From Tenacibaculum singaporense (lineage in GTDB: Bacteria > Bacteroidota > Bacteroidia > Flavobacteriales > Flavobacteriaceae), in assembly GCF_003867015.1 (NCBI RefSeq), contig NZ_CP032548.1, positions 2,361,001 through 2,425,000 on the forward strand: a stretch of DNA of 64,000 nucleotides, given 5' to 3'. The stretch's first letter is position 1, and every line of letters starts with the position of its first letter. Below are positions 8,881-17,669 of this stretch, piece by piece. The position numbers and the translations under genes are program-made. The notes under the pieces are model-generated. The model was not told the origin of the DNA. It did no database searches and worked only from the letters and a program-made list of their open reading frames with translations.

Positions 8881-9693
8881 ATGATAAAACAACTACCCAT
8901 CACACTTTTACTTCTTATTACTGTAGGAGCTACGGCTCAACAAAAACGAAAATTCGTATACGGAACTTTAAATGATGAACTTGGTGCTATACCCAATGCT
9001 CATATTATCAACCTAAATACCCAACAAGGTACATTTAGTACCGACTTTGGTAAATTTAGAATTTTAGCAAAGCCTAACGATACCTTACAAGTTTCCTTTG
9101 TAGGATATAAAACTAAAAAAATTAAGGTTACGAGTCTTCATTTTGGAATGGAAGAAAACGAAATTAAACTAATTAAAGTTCCTTTTGAATTAGATGAAGT
9201 GGAAGTAAAAAAGCACAACTTAATAGGTTCTATTGCTATTGATGCTAAACAAACTCCTAAAGATATTGGCATGGAAAAAGCTAAAAGCGCTCTAGATTTT
9301 TCCATGATTGATTTTAGTGAAAAAGTAATTTTAGATATTGATGAAATTGATAGAATGAAAGCTCCTAATATGTTAAAAATAACAGACCCTACAGCAAAGT
9401 TTGCTGGCGCAGGTACAGGCTTTAGTTCTGGTCTTGATAAATACTCACAACAACTAAAAAGAACTCGAAAAACAATACAGTTTAAAGAAAGCTTTCCTAA
9501 AATGCTCCTCTCAGAATTTGGAGAATCCTTCTTTTTTAAAGAGCTTAACATACCTAAAGACAAGTATCTTCATTTTTTAGAATATTGTAATCCGTTAGGA
9601 ATAGAAAAATTATATAAGCAAAAACAACTTTTAAAAGTGATTGCTATCTTACAACAAGAAAGTAAGAGCTATTTAAAAGTAATTAGTAACTAA
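8881..9693 (+). CDS. Exported carboxypeptidase-regulatory-like protein, paralogue 2
   Basis: 270-aa exported protein: signal peptide ending in GATAQQ, then a CarboxypepD_reg-like domain (about residues 22-105) with NAHIINLNTQQGTF, GKFRILAKPNDTL and VSFVGYKTK. The C-terminal third (KESFPKMLLSEFGESFFFKEL and FLEYCNPLGIEKLY) is shared closely with paralogue 4 at 10564. Downstream gene begins 4 bp after the stop, so genes 1-3 form one operon. Function unknown; a periplasmic or surface protein is inferred. Confidence 0.75.
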   Translation: MIKQLPITLLLLITVGATAQQKRKFVYGTLNDELGAIPNAHIINLNTQQGTFSTDFGKFRILAKPNDTLQVSFVGYKTKKIKVTSLHFGMEENEIKLIKVPFELDEVEVKKHNLIGSIAIDAKQTPKDIGMEKAKSALDFSMIDFSEKVILDIDEIDRMKAPNMLKITDPTAKFAGAGTGFSSGLDKYSQQLKRTRKTIQFKESFPKMLLSEFGESFFFKELNIPKDKYLHFLEYCNPLGIEKLYKQKQLLKVIAILQQESKSYLKVISN

Positions 9694-9697
9694 ACAC

Positions 9698-10474
9698 ATG
9701 AAAAATATACTCCCTTCAATTATTTGTCTGTTTTTTATAATAAAAGCTACAGCACAAGAAAGTAGAAAATTCTTTTATGCTACCATACAAGATGAAGTAA
9801 GTACTGTTCCTAACGCACATGTTATAAACCTTAACACTAAACAGGGAACTTTTACTAATAATAATGGTGAGTTTAGGATTTTAGCCAAAGTAAATGATAC
9901 TTTACAAATTTCGTTTGTGGGCTATGAAACTAAAAACTTTGTAGTAGATGTCAATCACTTCGGAATGCAAGAAAATTACATTCAATTAAAAAAAGTACCT
10001 ATTGAACTGGATGAAGTAGCGATAAAAAAACATAATTTACTCGGGCATATTTCCTCGGATACAAAACATATAAAGTCTGAAGAAGAAATAAATGCTGAAA
10101 CACTAAACCTACCTTTTGCAGGTTCTAGAATACTTACTACTGCTGAAAGGAGGTTACATACGGCTACTTCAAGTTATGGAGGTATAGCAATTGACCCTTT
10201 ACTAAATTGGATTTCTGGTAGAATAAAAAAACTAAAAAAGTTTAAAGCCATTGAAGACAGAGAAAAAAGAATAGAAAATATACGTAACAACTACCATATA
10301 GTTATTGAGCATGAAATAAAAATATTAAAAGAGGATATTGACAGGTTCATTTACTTTGCCGAATCTGCCGATGACTTCAATACTCTTTATTTAAATAATG
10401 AAGTAGCAATGATTACATTTTTACAAAAGAAATCAGAAGAATTTAAGAAACTTAACCCTGAAAAGTACAATTAA
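9698..10474 (+). CDS. Exported carboxypeptidase-regulatory-like protein, paralogue 3
   Basis: 258-aa exported protein. The N-terminal half is nearly the same as paralogue 2 (NAHVINLNTKQGTF, GEFRILAKVNDTL, ISFVGYETK, ELDEVAIKKHNLLG), whereas the C-terminal half differs and instead resembles paralogue 1 (IEDREKRIENIRNNYH against VEDRSIEKIRKHF). The cluster therefore has two kinds of C-terminal module on one kind of N-terminal domain. It is separated from paralogue 4 by 89 bp. Function unknown. Confidence 0.75.
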   Translation: MKNILPSIICLFFIIKATAQESRKFFYATIQDEVSTVPNAHVINLNTKQGTFTNNNGEFRILAKVNDTLQISFVGYETKNFVVDVNHFGMQENYIQLKKVPIELDEVAIKKHNLLGHISSDTKHIKSEEEINAETLNLPFAGSRILTTAERRLHTATSSYGGIAIDPLLNWISGRIKKLKKFKAIEDREKRIENIRNNYHIVIEHEIKILKEDIDRFIYFAESADDFNTLYLNNEVAMITFLQKKSEEFKKLNPEKYN

Positions 10475-10563
10475 AACCTCTTCCCTATTTGGTTATTTTG
10501 GTTACGCTTTCTTAAAATATTTCGTACCTTTAGGTGTATACTAATCTAACCTAATAAAGTACC

Positions 10564-11361
10564 ATGAAAAAAGTTCTAATAACCCTATTGTTTTTATCTC
10601 AATTAGTATTCTCACAAGAAGAACGAAAAACACTTTTTGGAATTGTATATGATGAAAACGGTGTGTTAGAAAATGCTCATATTGTTAACTTTTCAACAAA
10701 TCAAGCTACATTTTCAAATGAAAAAGGAGAATATAGACTTTTTGCTAGACCTACTGATTCTATTAGATACAGTAGTATAGGTTATAAAACCATTTATGAA
10801 AAGCTTACCAAAGAAGATTTTAATACCTATAGAAAAAGAACTACTCTTGAAAAACAAGATTATGAGTTAGATGAGGTTTTACTAAGAAACAACGAACTAT
10901 CAGGTGAGTTAGCCAAAGATCTTAAAAAAGTAAAACGAGATAAAAACTTAGAAATTGCTAGTAATGCTACCGACTTTTCTAATGTTAACTACACTAATTA
11001 TCATTCAAACGACCATATAAGCAAACACGTAAAGCCTAATGTGGTTAGAGTTGATCCAACTAAAGCTTTTGAAGGTATGGGTACTACCAATACGTTTCCT
11101 GTAAAAGATTCAGAAAAACTATGGAAGCTTCGTAAAGAATTAGCTTTTAAAGAAAGCATGCCAGCAAAATTGCTTAATGAGTTAGGTGAAGATTTCTTTT
11201 TTGTTGAGCTTAAAATTCCCGTAGATAAATACTATCACTTTTTAGAATATTGCAATCCGTTAGGTATAGAAAAACTCTACCAAAATCGTGAAGTGTTAAA
11301 AGTCATTAAAATCTTTAGAAAAGAGCATACAGAATACCTTAAAATTATTGAAAAACACTAA
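10564..11361 (+). CDS. Exported carboxypeptidase-regulatory-like protein, paralogue 4
   Basis: 265-aa exported protein with signal peptide (LLFLSQLVFSQEE) and the same domain order as paralogue 2: NAHIVNFSTNQATF, GEYRLFARPTDSI, YSSIGYKT, then KESMPAKLLNELGEDFFFVEL and FLEYCNPLGIEKLY near the end. A TACCTTTA element about 30 bp upstream (one mismatch to TAnnTTTG) suggests its own promoter. The DUF6702 gene follows after 30 bp. Function unknown. Confidence 0.75.
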   Translation: MKKVLITLLFLSQLVFSQEERKTLFGIVYDENGVLENAHIVNFSTNQATFSNEKGEYRLFARPTDSIRYSSIGYKTIYEKLTKEDFNTYRKRTTLEKQDYELDEVLLRNNELSGELAKDLKKVKRDKNLEIASNATDFSNVNYTNYHSNDHISKHVKPNVVRVDPTKAFEGMGTTNTFPVKDSEKLWKLRKELAFKESMPAKLLNELGEDFFFVELKIPVDKYYHFLEYCNPLGIEKLYQNREVLKVIKIFRKEHTEYLKIIEKH

Positions 11362-11391
11362 TTTGGCGCAATAATTGATTTTTAATCAACC

Positions 11392-11883
11392 ATGAAAAAA
11401 CTTTTTGTCCTTCTACTTGTACTTCCTTTACTATCATTTACCCTGCATAAATACTATGTTGCATTAACTGAAATTGAATACAGAGAAGATACACAAAGCG
11501 TACAAATGATTATGAATGTTTTTATGGATGATATTGAGCTTGCCATAAATAAAGACCATAATACCAACCTAAAGATAGCTACAAAAGATGAGTTAAAGTC
11601 AATTGATGAACATTTTTACAAATACTTAAAAACTCATTTTAAAGTAATTATTAACAATGAAGAAAAAACCTATAAATTTATAGGTAAAGAATACGATGGT
11701 AATATTGTTTACTTTTATTTAGAAATTGAAAATGTTTCGTTACCAAAATCAATAAAAATAGAAAACGATATTTTAGTAAACCACTTCCCTGATCAACAAA
11801 ACCTAATTAAAGCAACCGTTAAAAAAGAACGCAAAAGTTTGTTTTTATCAAGTGATAATTATAAAGGTTTGTTAAATTTTTAA
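11392..11883 (+). CDS. DUF6702 family protein
   Basis: 163-aa protein starting with a hydrophobic segment (LLVLPLLSFTLHKYYVALTEI) that acts as signal peptide or anchor. The HKYYVALTEIEY start of the mature part and the VIINNEEKTYKFIGKEYDG middle are typical of DUF6702, a family repeatedly found next to M1 aminopeptidase genes in flavobacteria, as here. The conserved neighbourhood suggests a link to the M1 peptidase at 11955, but no activity is known. Confidence 0.7.
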   Translation: MKKLFVLLLVLPLLSFTLHKYYVALTEIEYREDTQSVQMIMNVFMDDIELAINKDHNTNLKIATKDELKSIDEHFYKYLKTHFKVIINNEEKTYKFIGKEYDGNIVYFYLEIENVSLPKSIKIENDILVNHFPDQQNLIKATVKKERKSLFLSSDNYKGLLNF

Positions 11884-11954
11884 TAAACCTTCTTTTTTAA
11901 TAATAAGATTTCATTAACTTTCCGCTTATTTATTCAAAAACCAATAAGCATATA

Positions 11955-14183
11955 ATGAGAAAATATTCTACGCTATTATTTTCGGCACTCTTTGTATCAG
12001 CTTCTTTATTTGCTCAAGAAGCCCCCAAAAAAGAACGTCAGCAAGGTCATACCGACCAAAACAAATTTCGACAATTAAAAGATGTACTAGCAACTCCTAA
12101 CGATCAACGTACTGCATCAGGAGCACCAGGTCATGCATACACACAACAGAAAGTTGATTATGTTATGAACTTACGCTTAGATGAAGCTACAGATAGATTG
12201 TACGGAGATGAAGATATTACTTACCACAATAACTCTAAAGACCATTTAGAGTATTTATGGTTACAGTTAGATCAAAATATGCGAGCTCCAGATTCTAAAT
12301 CTCCATTAGCTGAATCTAAAGGAGCAACTGGATTTCAAACTCCTGATAAGTTTGTGAGTGAAAACATGGACAAACCAAAAGCATTCGGTTTTAACATTGA
12401 AGCCGTAAAATATGCTGATGGTAGAGATTTACCTCACACTATTAATCGCACTATGATGCGTATTAACTTACCTAAACCTTTAGCTCCTGGTGAAATCTTT
12501 AAATTTAAAATTAAGTGGAACTACTTAATCAACAATTCTGTTGAAGATGGTGGTCGCTCTGGTTTTGAATCTTTCCCTGATGGAAATAAAAACTATACCA
12601 TTGCTCAGTTTTTCCCAAGGTTATGTGTTTATAATAATGTTGAAGGGTGGCAAAACATGCAATTCTGGGGTCGTAGTGAATGGGCTTTAGAGTTTGGAGA
12701 TTACGATGTAAAAATCACAGTTCCAGCTGACCATATTTTAGATGCAACAGGTGAATTACAAAACGAAAAAGAGGTATTAAGTAGAGAACAACGCAAACGT
12801 TTTGAAAAGGCTAGAAAGTCTTATAAAAACCCTGTATTTATTGTAACTCAAAAAGAAGCTGAAGAAAACGAAAAACAAGGTACTACTAAAACTAAGACTT
12901 GGCACTTTAAAGCTAACAAAGTACGTGACTTTGCTTTTGCTTCATCAAGAAAATATATTTGGGATGCTATGGCAGTAAACATTAACGGTAAAACTGTTAT
13001 GGCTGTGTCTTTATACCCAAAAGAAGGAAATCCGTTATGGGAAGAGCACTCAACTCGTGTTGTTGCTAATACTTTAGAAGAGTATTCTAAAATGACTTTC
13101 GATTATCCATATTCTAAAGCTGTATCAGTACACGCAAAGCGTCAAGGAATGGAGTATCCTATGATTTGTTTTAACTACGGTCGTCCAAATCCTGATGGAA
13201 CGTATTCTGATAGAGTTAAAAACGGAATGATTGGAGTAATTACTCACGAGGTTGGTCATAACTTCTTCCCTATGATTGTAAACTCTGATGAGCGTCAGTG
13301 GACTTGGATGGATGAAGGATTAAACTCTTTTGTAGAGATTTTAGCTGAATTAGATTACGATCCAAATTTTAACACTGGTAACTTACCTAAAGATATTGTT
13401 CGTTACATGAGTTTAGATCAAGACAGGTTAAGTCCAATTATGTCTCAAGGTGATTATGTACATAATTTTGGACCTAATGCTTATACTAAGCCAGCTGCTG
13501 GTTTATATATGTTACGTCAAACAATTATGGGTCCTGAATTATTCGACTATGCTTTTAGAACATACTCTAAAAGATGGATGTTTAAGCACCCTACTCCTGC
13601 TGACTTCTTTAGAACAATGGAAGATGCTTCTGGTATGGACTTAGATTGGTTTTGGAGAGGTTGGTTCTATACAACTGATTATACCGACATTGGTATTAAA
13701 GAGGTTAAGCCTTTATATTTAACTAACAAACCAAATGAAGAAACTAAGAAGTTACAACAACAATACCCTTCTTACTTTGCTCGATTAGGTAAATTAGTAT
13801 ACTTAACTACTAATAAAGAAGATGCTGATAAATCTGATGTAGAAGCATATATTAAAAGCTTACCTTCAGATAAAAAAGCCAGCTTAAAAGATATTCCTAA
13901 CTATATGTATCAGGTTGAGTTTGAAAAGCCAGGTGGTTTAGTTATGCCTATTATTGTAGAATTAACATATGCTGATGGTACTAAAAAACGTGAAACTTTC
14001 CCTGCTCAAATATGGAAAAAAGATGAACGTAAAGTATTCAGAGTATTTACTTCTTCACAAGAAATAAAAAGTATTGTTGTAGACCCTGATTTAGAAACTG
14101 CTGATATTGATACTTCAAATAACAGCTGGCCTAAACAAACAACAAACAAATTTGATGCTTTTAAAAATAAAGCTAAAAATTAA
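11955..14183 (+). CDS. M1 family metallopeptidase, exported
   Basis: Gluzincin aminopeptidase of family M1, 742 aa, with a signal peptide ending near FAQE (residue 21), so it acts in the periplasm or at the surface. The N-terminal beta domain spans about residues 60-300. The catalytic zinc site is HEVGH (431-435) with the distal ligand Glu454 in WMDEGLNSF; a GMEYP stretch at 398-402 takes the place of the GAMEN exopeptidase signature. The C-terminal ~150 residues end in a VVDPDLETADI segment typical of this Bacteroidota subfamily. No T9SS domain. Single transcription unit ending in a strong terminator. Confidence 0.93.
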   Translation: MRKYSTLLFSALFVSASLFAQEAPKKERQQGHTDQNKFRQLKDVLATPNDQRTASGAPGHAYTQQKVDYVMNLRLDEATDRLYGDEDITYHNNSKDHLEYLWLQLDQNMRAPDSKSPLAESKGATGFQTPDKFVSENMDKPKAFGFNIEAVKYADGRDLPHTINRTMMRINLPKPLAPGEIFKFKIKWNYLINNSVEDGGRSGFESFPDGNKNYTIAQFFPRLCVYNNVEGWQNMQFWGRSEWALEFGDYDVKITVPADHILDATGELQNEKEVLSREQRKRFEKARKSYKNPVFIVTQKEAEENEKQGTTKTKTWHFKANKVRDFAFASSRKYIWDAMAVNINGKTVMAVSLYPKEGNPLWEEHSTRVVANTLEEYSKMTFDYPYSKAVSVHAKRQGMEYPMICFNYGRPNPDGTYSDRVKNGMIGVITHEVGHNFFPMIVNSDERQWTWMDEGLNSFVEILAELDYDPNFNTGNLPKDIVRYMSLDQDRLSPIMSQGDYVHNFGPNAYTKPAAGLYMLRQTIMGPELFDYAFRTYSKRWMFKHPTPADFFRTMEDASGMDLDWFWRGWFYTTDYTDIGIKEVKPLYLTNKPNEETKKLQQQYPSYFARLGKLVYLTTNKEDADKSDVEAYIKSLPSDKKASLKDIPNYMYQVEFEKPGGLVMPIIVELTYADGTKKRETFPAQIWKKDERKVFRVFTSSQEIKSIVVDPDLETADIDTSNNSWPKQTTNKFDAFKNKAKN

Positions 14184-14210
14184 TAAGGTTTTACCAAAAG
14201 CCTAGTCATA

Positions 14211-14239
14211 AAAAAAGCAGCCTTTAAGGCTGCTTTTTT
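14211..14239. terminator. Bidirectional terminator
   Basis: Perfect stem AAAAAAGCAGCC / GGCTGCTTTTTT with TTTAA loop between two convergent genes. Confidence 0.9.
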
Positions 14240-14256
14240 ACTTATTATCTTAATTA

Positions 14257-14691
14257 TTACTTGCTAAATAACTTATTTACTTCTTCATAAGTAAGTAATT
14301 TAGAAACTGTCATAATATCTGGATCTCTACTCACATACTGCTGAATTTGTAACATAACAACTCCATCAACTTTAGTATATTTTAACCAAATTACATCCCC
14401 GTTTGCTTTAATTTTATAAGGGTCTCTTGGATTTTCTTCAAAACCTTTTACAATTATTTGGTGCAGTTTTTCTACATCATTGTCTAAGTTTTTAAAAGAA
14501 AAATGAACGTACTCGTGAATAGGGTCATTAATATTCTTATAATAAAAGTTATAAGCTTCATCTCCTATTTTCTCTAAATAAACATACTCTATCTTTCCTA
14601 CTATTTCAGTTTTAGTAGTTTCAATAAATTCAATTTGAGAATACGAGGCTACAGAGAATAAAAGCCCTGTTAATAAAAGTAGTTTTTTCAT
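14257..14691 (-). CDS. Small exported protein of unknown function
   Basis: 144 aa with a clear signal peptide (KKLLLLTGLLFSVASYSQIE). The mature part has alternating hydrophobic and charged residues without cysteines (IEFIETTKTEIVGKIEYVYLEKIG) and suggests a small beta-rich domain. I do not recognise the family. Convergent with the M1 peptidase gene, sharing its terminator, and followed on the far side by a 279-bp AT-rich gap before the regulator at 14971. Confidence 0.65.
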   Translation of the reverse strand: MKKLLLLTGLLFSVASYSQIEFIETTKTEIVGKIEYVYLEKIGDEAYNFYYKNINDPIHEYVHFSFKNLDNDVEKLHQIIVKGFEENPRDPYKIKANGDVIWLKYTKVDGVVMLQIQQYVSRDPDIMTVSKLLTYEEVNKLFSK

Positions 14692-14970
14692 AAAATTTAA
14701 GGGTTTAAATTTGATATTGTTTTTAATTTTTTAAATATAACTAAAACAACAACGTTTTTTAATTGTAAAAAGTATTTTATCATTTTTAATTATTAGCTAA
14801 GATCTTTTCTTTTACACAATTATAATTACTTTATCAATCTATTATCACACTACTAACACTCTATAAACCACTTAAAAAAGAACAAAACAATGAACTACTT
14901 AATAGCTCAAAATATTTAAATATTTTTTATTTTGCAGCTCCTATTAATTCTTTAACTCCTCTAGAAAATC

Positions 14971-16674
14971 ATGTTAAAACAAATTTCGTTTCTCTTCCTA
15001 GTATTTTTTTCTTGTTTTGTATCCTATTCTCAAACAACAAAGAAATATAACGAGAGTGATTTAAAAAATTTCAAAAGAAAGTTTTACTTGAATAGAGAAA
15101 TAGGTGTTGATAGCTCTCTTTACTACATGAACAATCTTTTACAAAGTGACAATATTCCCTATAAAACTTTTGGATATGCTGCTATTGAGTATTTAAAAGT
15201 AAGAGAGAAACGCCCCATGAATATTCCTTTTAAGGATAGTATAAATAAGTATCTGCCCAAGATAGCCAAGAGCAAAAAAAACTTTTCTTTACTATTCGAC
15301 ATCCATATATTATTAGGTAATTCTAATAAAAGGAAAAAACTAATTAAACCTGCTTTACAAAATTATATAACAGCTGAAAATTATGCTTTGTTAGCTAAAG
15401 ATATTGGGCGAACTATTAAAATAAAAGGGAATATAGCACTTATTTATCAAGATATGGGAGAGCTAGATAAAGCTCTTAATAAAGCAAAAGAAACACTTAA
15501 ACTTATTGAAAAAAATAAGGAAGCTCTTTCTAACAAGTATTATAGTAGTAAATATAAAAGAATGTTTAATGTTGCTGCTATTTATGCAACCTTATACAAA
15601 AATGATAAAAAAAAGCATCAATATGCAGACTCTTCATTACATTACTATAATTCAATACTTAAAACAAAGGATTTCAATCTTAATAGCTACTATACTGGCA
15701 AGGTTTATTATGGTATGGGGACAATTTACACCTTAAAAGAAGAGCACTCTAAAGCAAGCTCTTTCCTTGAAAAAAGTTTAGAGTTATTTGAAAAAAGTAA
15801 ATCTCAATCTTATTTATATAAAGGTTATTACAATAATGGTTTAAATTATTATAATTTAAATAAATTAGAGAAAGCTAAACAAAACTTCTTAACAGCCCTC
15901 AGCATAAAAAAAGATACCATTCTAGATGACAATTATATAAAAATGCATGGATATCTTTCACAAATTTATACTTATCAAAATAAAGTAGACTCCGCCAATT
16001 ATTACTTAAACACATATATACGTAATCATTCAAAAGTTTCATCGAGAGATAGAAAGCAATTTAAAGAAGCAATTAAAATTGATTTTGATCAAAAAATAAA
16101 AGATTTAAAAGAAGATAGTAGTAAAAAGAATTTTTATTACGAAATTATAGTTATAGGACTAATAACTACAGTAATAGTTATCTCTTTTTTAGTATTTAAA
16201 AACGCCAAAGAAAAAAAGAAAACAAAGAAAAAATTAAATGAACTGTTAGGTAAAATTTCAAAAAAAGAAGATTTAACTGACAAATCCTTTTCCTCATCTA
16301 ATCCATTAAAAATAAAAGATGAACAACATCAACAAATTATTAGTGGCTTATTAAAAATAGAGGAAAAGAAATACTTTTTAAAAGAAGAGTTTAATTTATA
16401 TAATGCAGCTAAAAAAATAGGAACTAATACTACTTACTTATCAAAAATCATTAAAGATTATAAAAAAATGAGTTTTAATGATTATACAAATGAATTACGT
16501 ATTAATTACATTATTGGAGTATTGAGCAACGACAAGAAAGTAAGATCTTATACAACACAAGCTATTGGAGAAATAGCTGGATATAAAAATGCTAAGTCCT
16601 TTACACGAATTTTTAAAAAACATATAGGTATAACTCCTTATCAATTTATAGAGAAAATCAATAAGGAGTTATAA
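14971..16674 (+). CDS. Membrane TPR protein with AraC-type DNA-binding domain
   Basis: 567-aa regulator of a Bacteroidota type. It has an N-terminal signal peptide (LFLVFFSCFVSYSQ), TPR-like helical repeats in the periplasmic part (residues 50-355, e.g. YYGMGTIYTLKEEHSKASSF and YYNNGLNYYNLNKLEKAKQN), one transmembrane helix at about 390-410, a basic stretch (KEKKKTKKK), and a C-terminal AraC/HTH_18 domain (475-565) ending GITPYQFIEKI. It probably senses a periplasmic signal and binds DNA from the membrane. It is immediately next to three leader-type peptide genes, which makes them candidate targets or ligands (inference). Confidence 0.85.
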   Translation: MLKQISFLFLVFFSCFVSYSQTTKKYNESDLKNFKRKFYLNREIGVDSSLYYMNNLLQSDNIPYKTFGYAAIEYLKVREKRPMNIPFKDSINKYLPKIAKSKKNFSLLFDIHILLGNSNKRKKLIKPALQNYITAENYALLAKDIGRTIKIKGNIALIYQDMGELDKALNKAKETLKLIEKNKEALSNKYYSSKYKRMFNVAAIYATLYKNDKKKHQYADSSLHYYNSILKTKDFNLNSYYTGKVYYGMGTIYTLKEEHSKASSFLEKSLELFEKSKSQSYLYKGYYNNGLNYYNLNKLEKAKQNFLTALSIKKDTILDDNYIKMHGYLSQIYTYQNKVDSANYYLNTYIRNHSKVSSRDRKQFKEAIKIDFDQKIKDLKEDSSKKNFYYEIIVIGLITTVIVISFLVFKNAKEKKKTKKKLNELLGKISKKEDLTDKSFSSSNPLKIKDEQHQQIISGLLKIEEKKYFLKEEFNLYNAAKKIGTNTTYLSKIIKDYKKMSFNDYTNELRINYIIGVLSNDKKVRSYTTQAIGEIAGYKNAKSFTRIFKKHIGITPYQFIEKINKEL

Positions 16675-16692
16675 TACTTTCTTGTAATTATT

Positions 16693-16902
16693 TTAAATCC
16701 TGAATTTATCTTTATCATCGTAGCATTTATCTCTTGTGCTACCTGGAGGTAAAGTAAAACAATCTTCTTCTCCATCTGTATCTGGTCCCCCGAAATCTAT
16801 TTTATTAGCAGGTGCCTCAATTGGATCTCCTGCAAATACTTTAATCTTTTCTTCTGATGTTAATTCGTACTTTGTTAATAATTCAATAGATAAACGTTTC
16901 AT
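16693..16902 (-). CDS. Short leader-type peptide, candidate secreted peptide precursor
   Basis: 69-aa product. The N-terminal part (MKRLSIELLTKYELTSEEKI, then KVFAGDP) has the layout of bacteriocin or natural-product leaders of Bacteroidota: amphipathic helix with an xLTSEEKxxVF motif ending in a small-residue pair (AG in place of GG). The core is acidic, rich in Asp, Pro and Gly, and has two cysteines (EDCFTLPPG and RDKCYDD). It is convergent with the AraC regulator (18 bp between stops) and divergent from the GG peptides at 17186 and 17383. The leader reading is inference. Confidence 0.6.
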   Translation of the reverse strand: MKRLSIELLTKYELTSEEKIKVFAGDPIEAPANKIDFGGPDTDGEEDCFTLPPGSTRDKCYDDKDKFRI

Positions 16903-17185
16903 AAATTTTAATTTTTCTGTTTAGGTAAAGTTAATTTTTTTATCTCTTGTTTTCCCATTACAAACCTCCACACACAAACAAACACACCAACAAACTGAAA
17001 AACAAATACTTAAAAACCAATTAATAGTGCTATTTTTTTTAAATAGTACCTACTTTTTTCTTAAATAGTCACTTAGTACTTTTCTTTTGCTCTATCTATT
17101 TTTCAATATTTGAGATACATAATTCTAAAATGCGGATCCTGAAAAGCATATAATATAGAGTAAGGGAAACTAAAATTAATTAACC

Positions 17186-17356
17186 ATGTTAAAATCAATT
17201 TCAAGCTTAGGAAACGTTCTGAATAAATCGGAACAAAGAACTATTAATGGTGGGCAAATTTCTTGTCCTAAAGGTCAAGTACTTAGATGCAACTGGTTGG
17301 GATGTTGGTGTGAAGCAGAATATGCTGAAGAACTTCCTAAGGACTTTGATCATTAA
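17186..17356 (+). CDS. Double-glycine leader peptide 1 (56 aa)
   Basis: Very short gene, ATG at 17186 to TAA at 17356. The leader MLKSISSLGNVLNKSEQRTI is followed by NGG, a ComC/bacteriocin-type double-glycine cleavage motif; the predicted core is 33 residues with four cysteines (SCPKGQVLRCNWLGCWCEAE) and an acidic tail (EELPKDFDH). The leader is almost the same as that of the next gene while the core differs. No C39-peptidase ABC transporter is in the window, so the export route must be elsewhere. Confidence 0.75.
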   Translation: MLKSISSLGNVLNKSEQRTINGGQISCPKGQVLRCNWLGCWCEAEYAEELPKDFDH

Positions 17357-17382
17357 AAACTAATAACTAAAACTAATTAATT

Positions 17383-17598
17383 ATGTTAAAATCAATTTCT
17401 AAATTAGGAAACATTTTGAATAAACCAGAACAGAAAAACATTAACGGAGGTGGACCTGGTTCTCCTTACTGGTGTAATAACCCAGATAACTGGGGACCAC
17501 AGCCTACTGCTTGTTATAAAGGTCAAGAACGTGTTTATGACCCTTCTGTTGGTTACTGCGTTTGTAAAGATAAAGTAGTTTATGAACTTGCTTTGTAA
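17383..17598 (+). CDS. Double-glycine leader peptide 2 (71 aa)
   Basis: 71-aa peptide with leader MLKSISKLGNILNKPEQKNI and a NGGG cleavage motif, giving a core of about 47 residues. The core is rich in Pro, Gly, Trp and Tyr and has four cysteines (PYWCNNPDNW, TACYKGQ, GYCVCKD). It lies 26 bp behind peptide 1, with a related AACTAATAACTAAAACTAAT upstream stretch, so the pair probably arose by tandem duplication and core replacement. A long perfect hairpin terminator ends the unit. Function (bacteriocin, signal or other) unknown. Confidence 0.78.
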   Translation: MLKSISKLGNILNKPEQKNINGGGPGSPYWCNNPDNWGPQPTACYKGQERVYDPSVGYCVCKDKVVYELAL

Positions 17599-17623
17599 AG
17601 ATGTATAAAAAACACATATTTTT

Positions 17624-17657
17624 AAACTTCCATTATAATTGATTATAATGGAAGTTT
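17624..17657. terminator. Bidirectional terminator, 16-bp perfect stem
   Basis: AAACTTCCATTATAAT / ATTATAATGGAAGTTT with a TG loop, followed by TTATTTTT on the plus strand; shared by peptide 2 and convergent lon. Confidence 0.85.
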
Positions 17658-17669
17658 TATTTTTATACC

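Noticed and set aside
16736..16924. Plus-strand ORF (62 aa) antisense to the 69-aa leader-type peptide
   Set aside because: The minus-strand frame has the leader pattern and a good start; the plus frame has neither.
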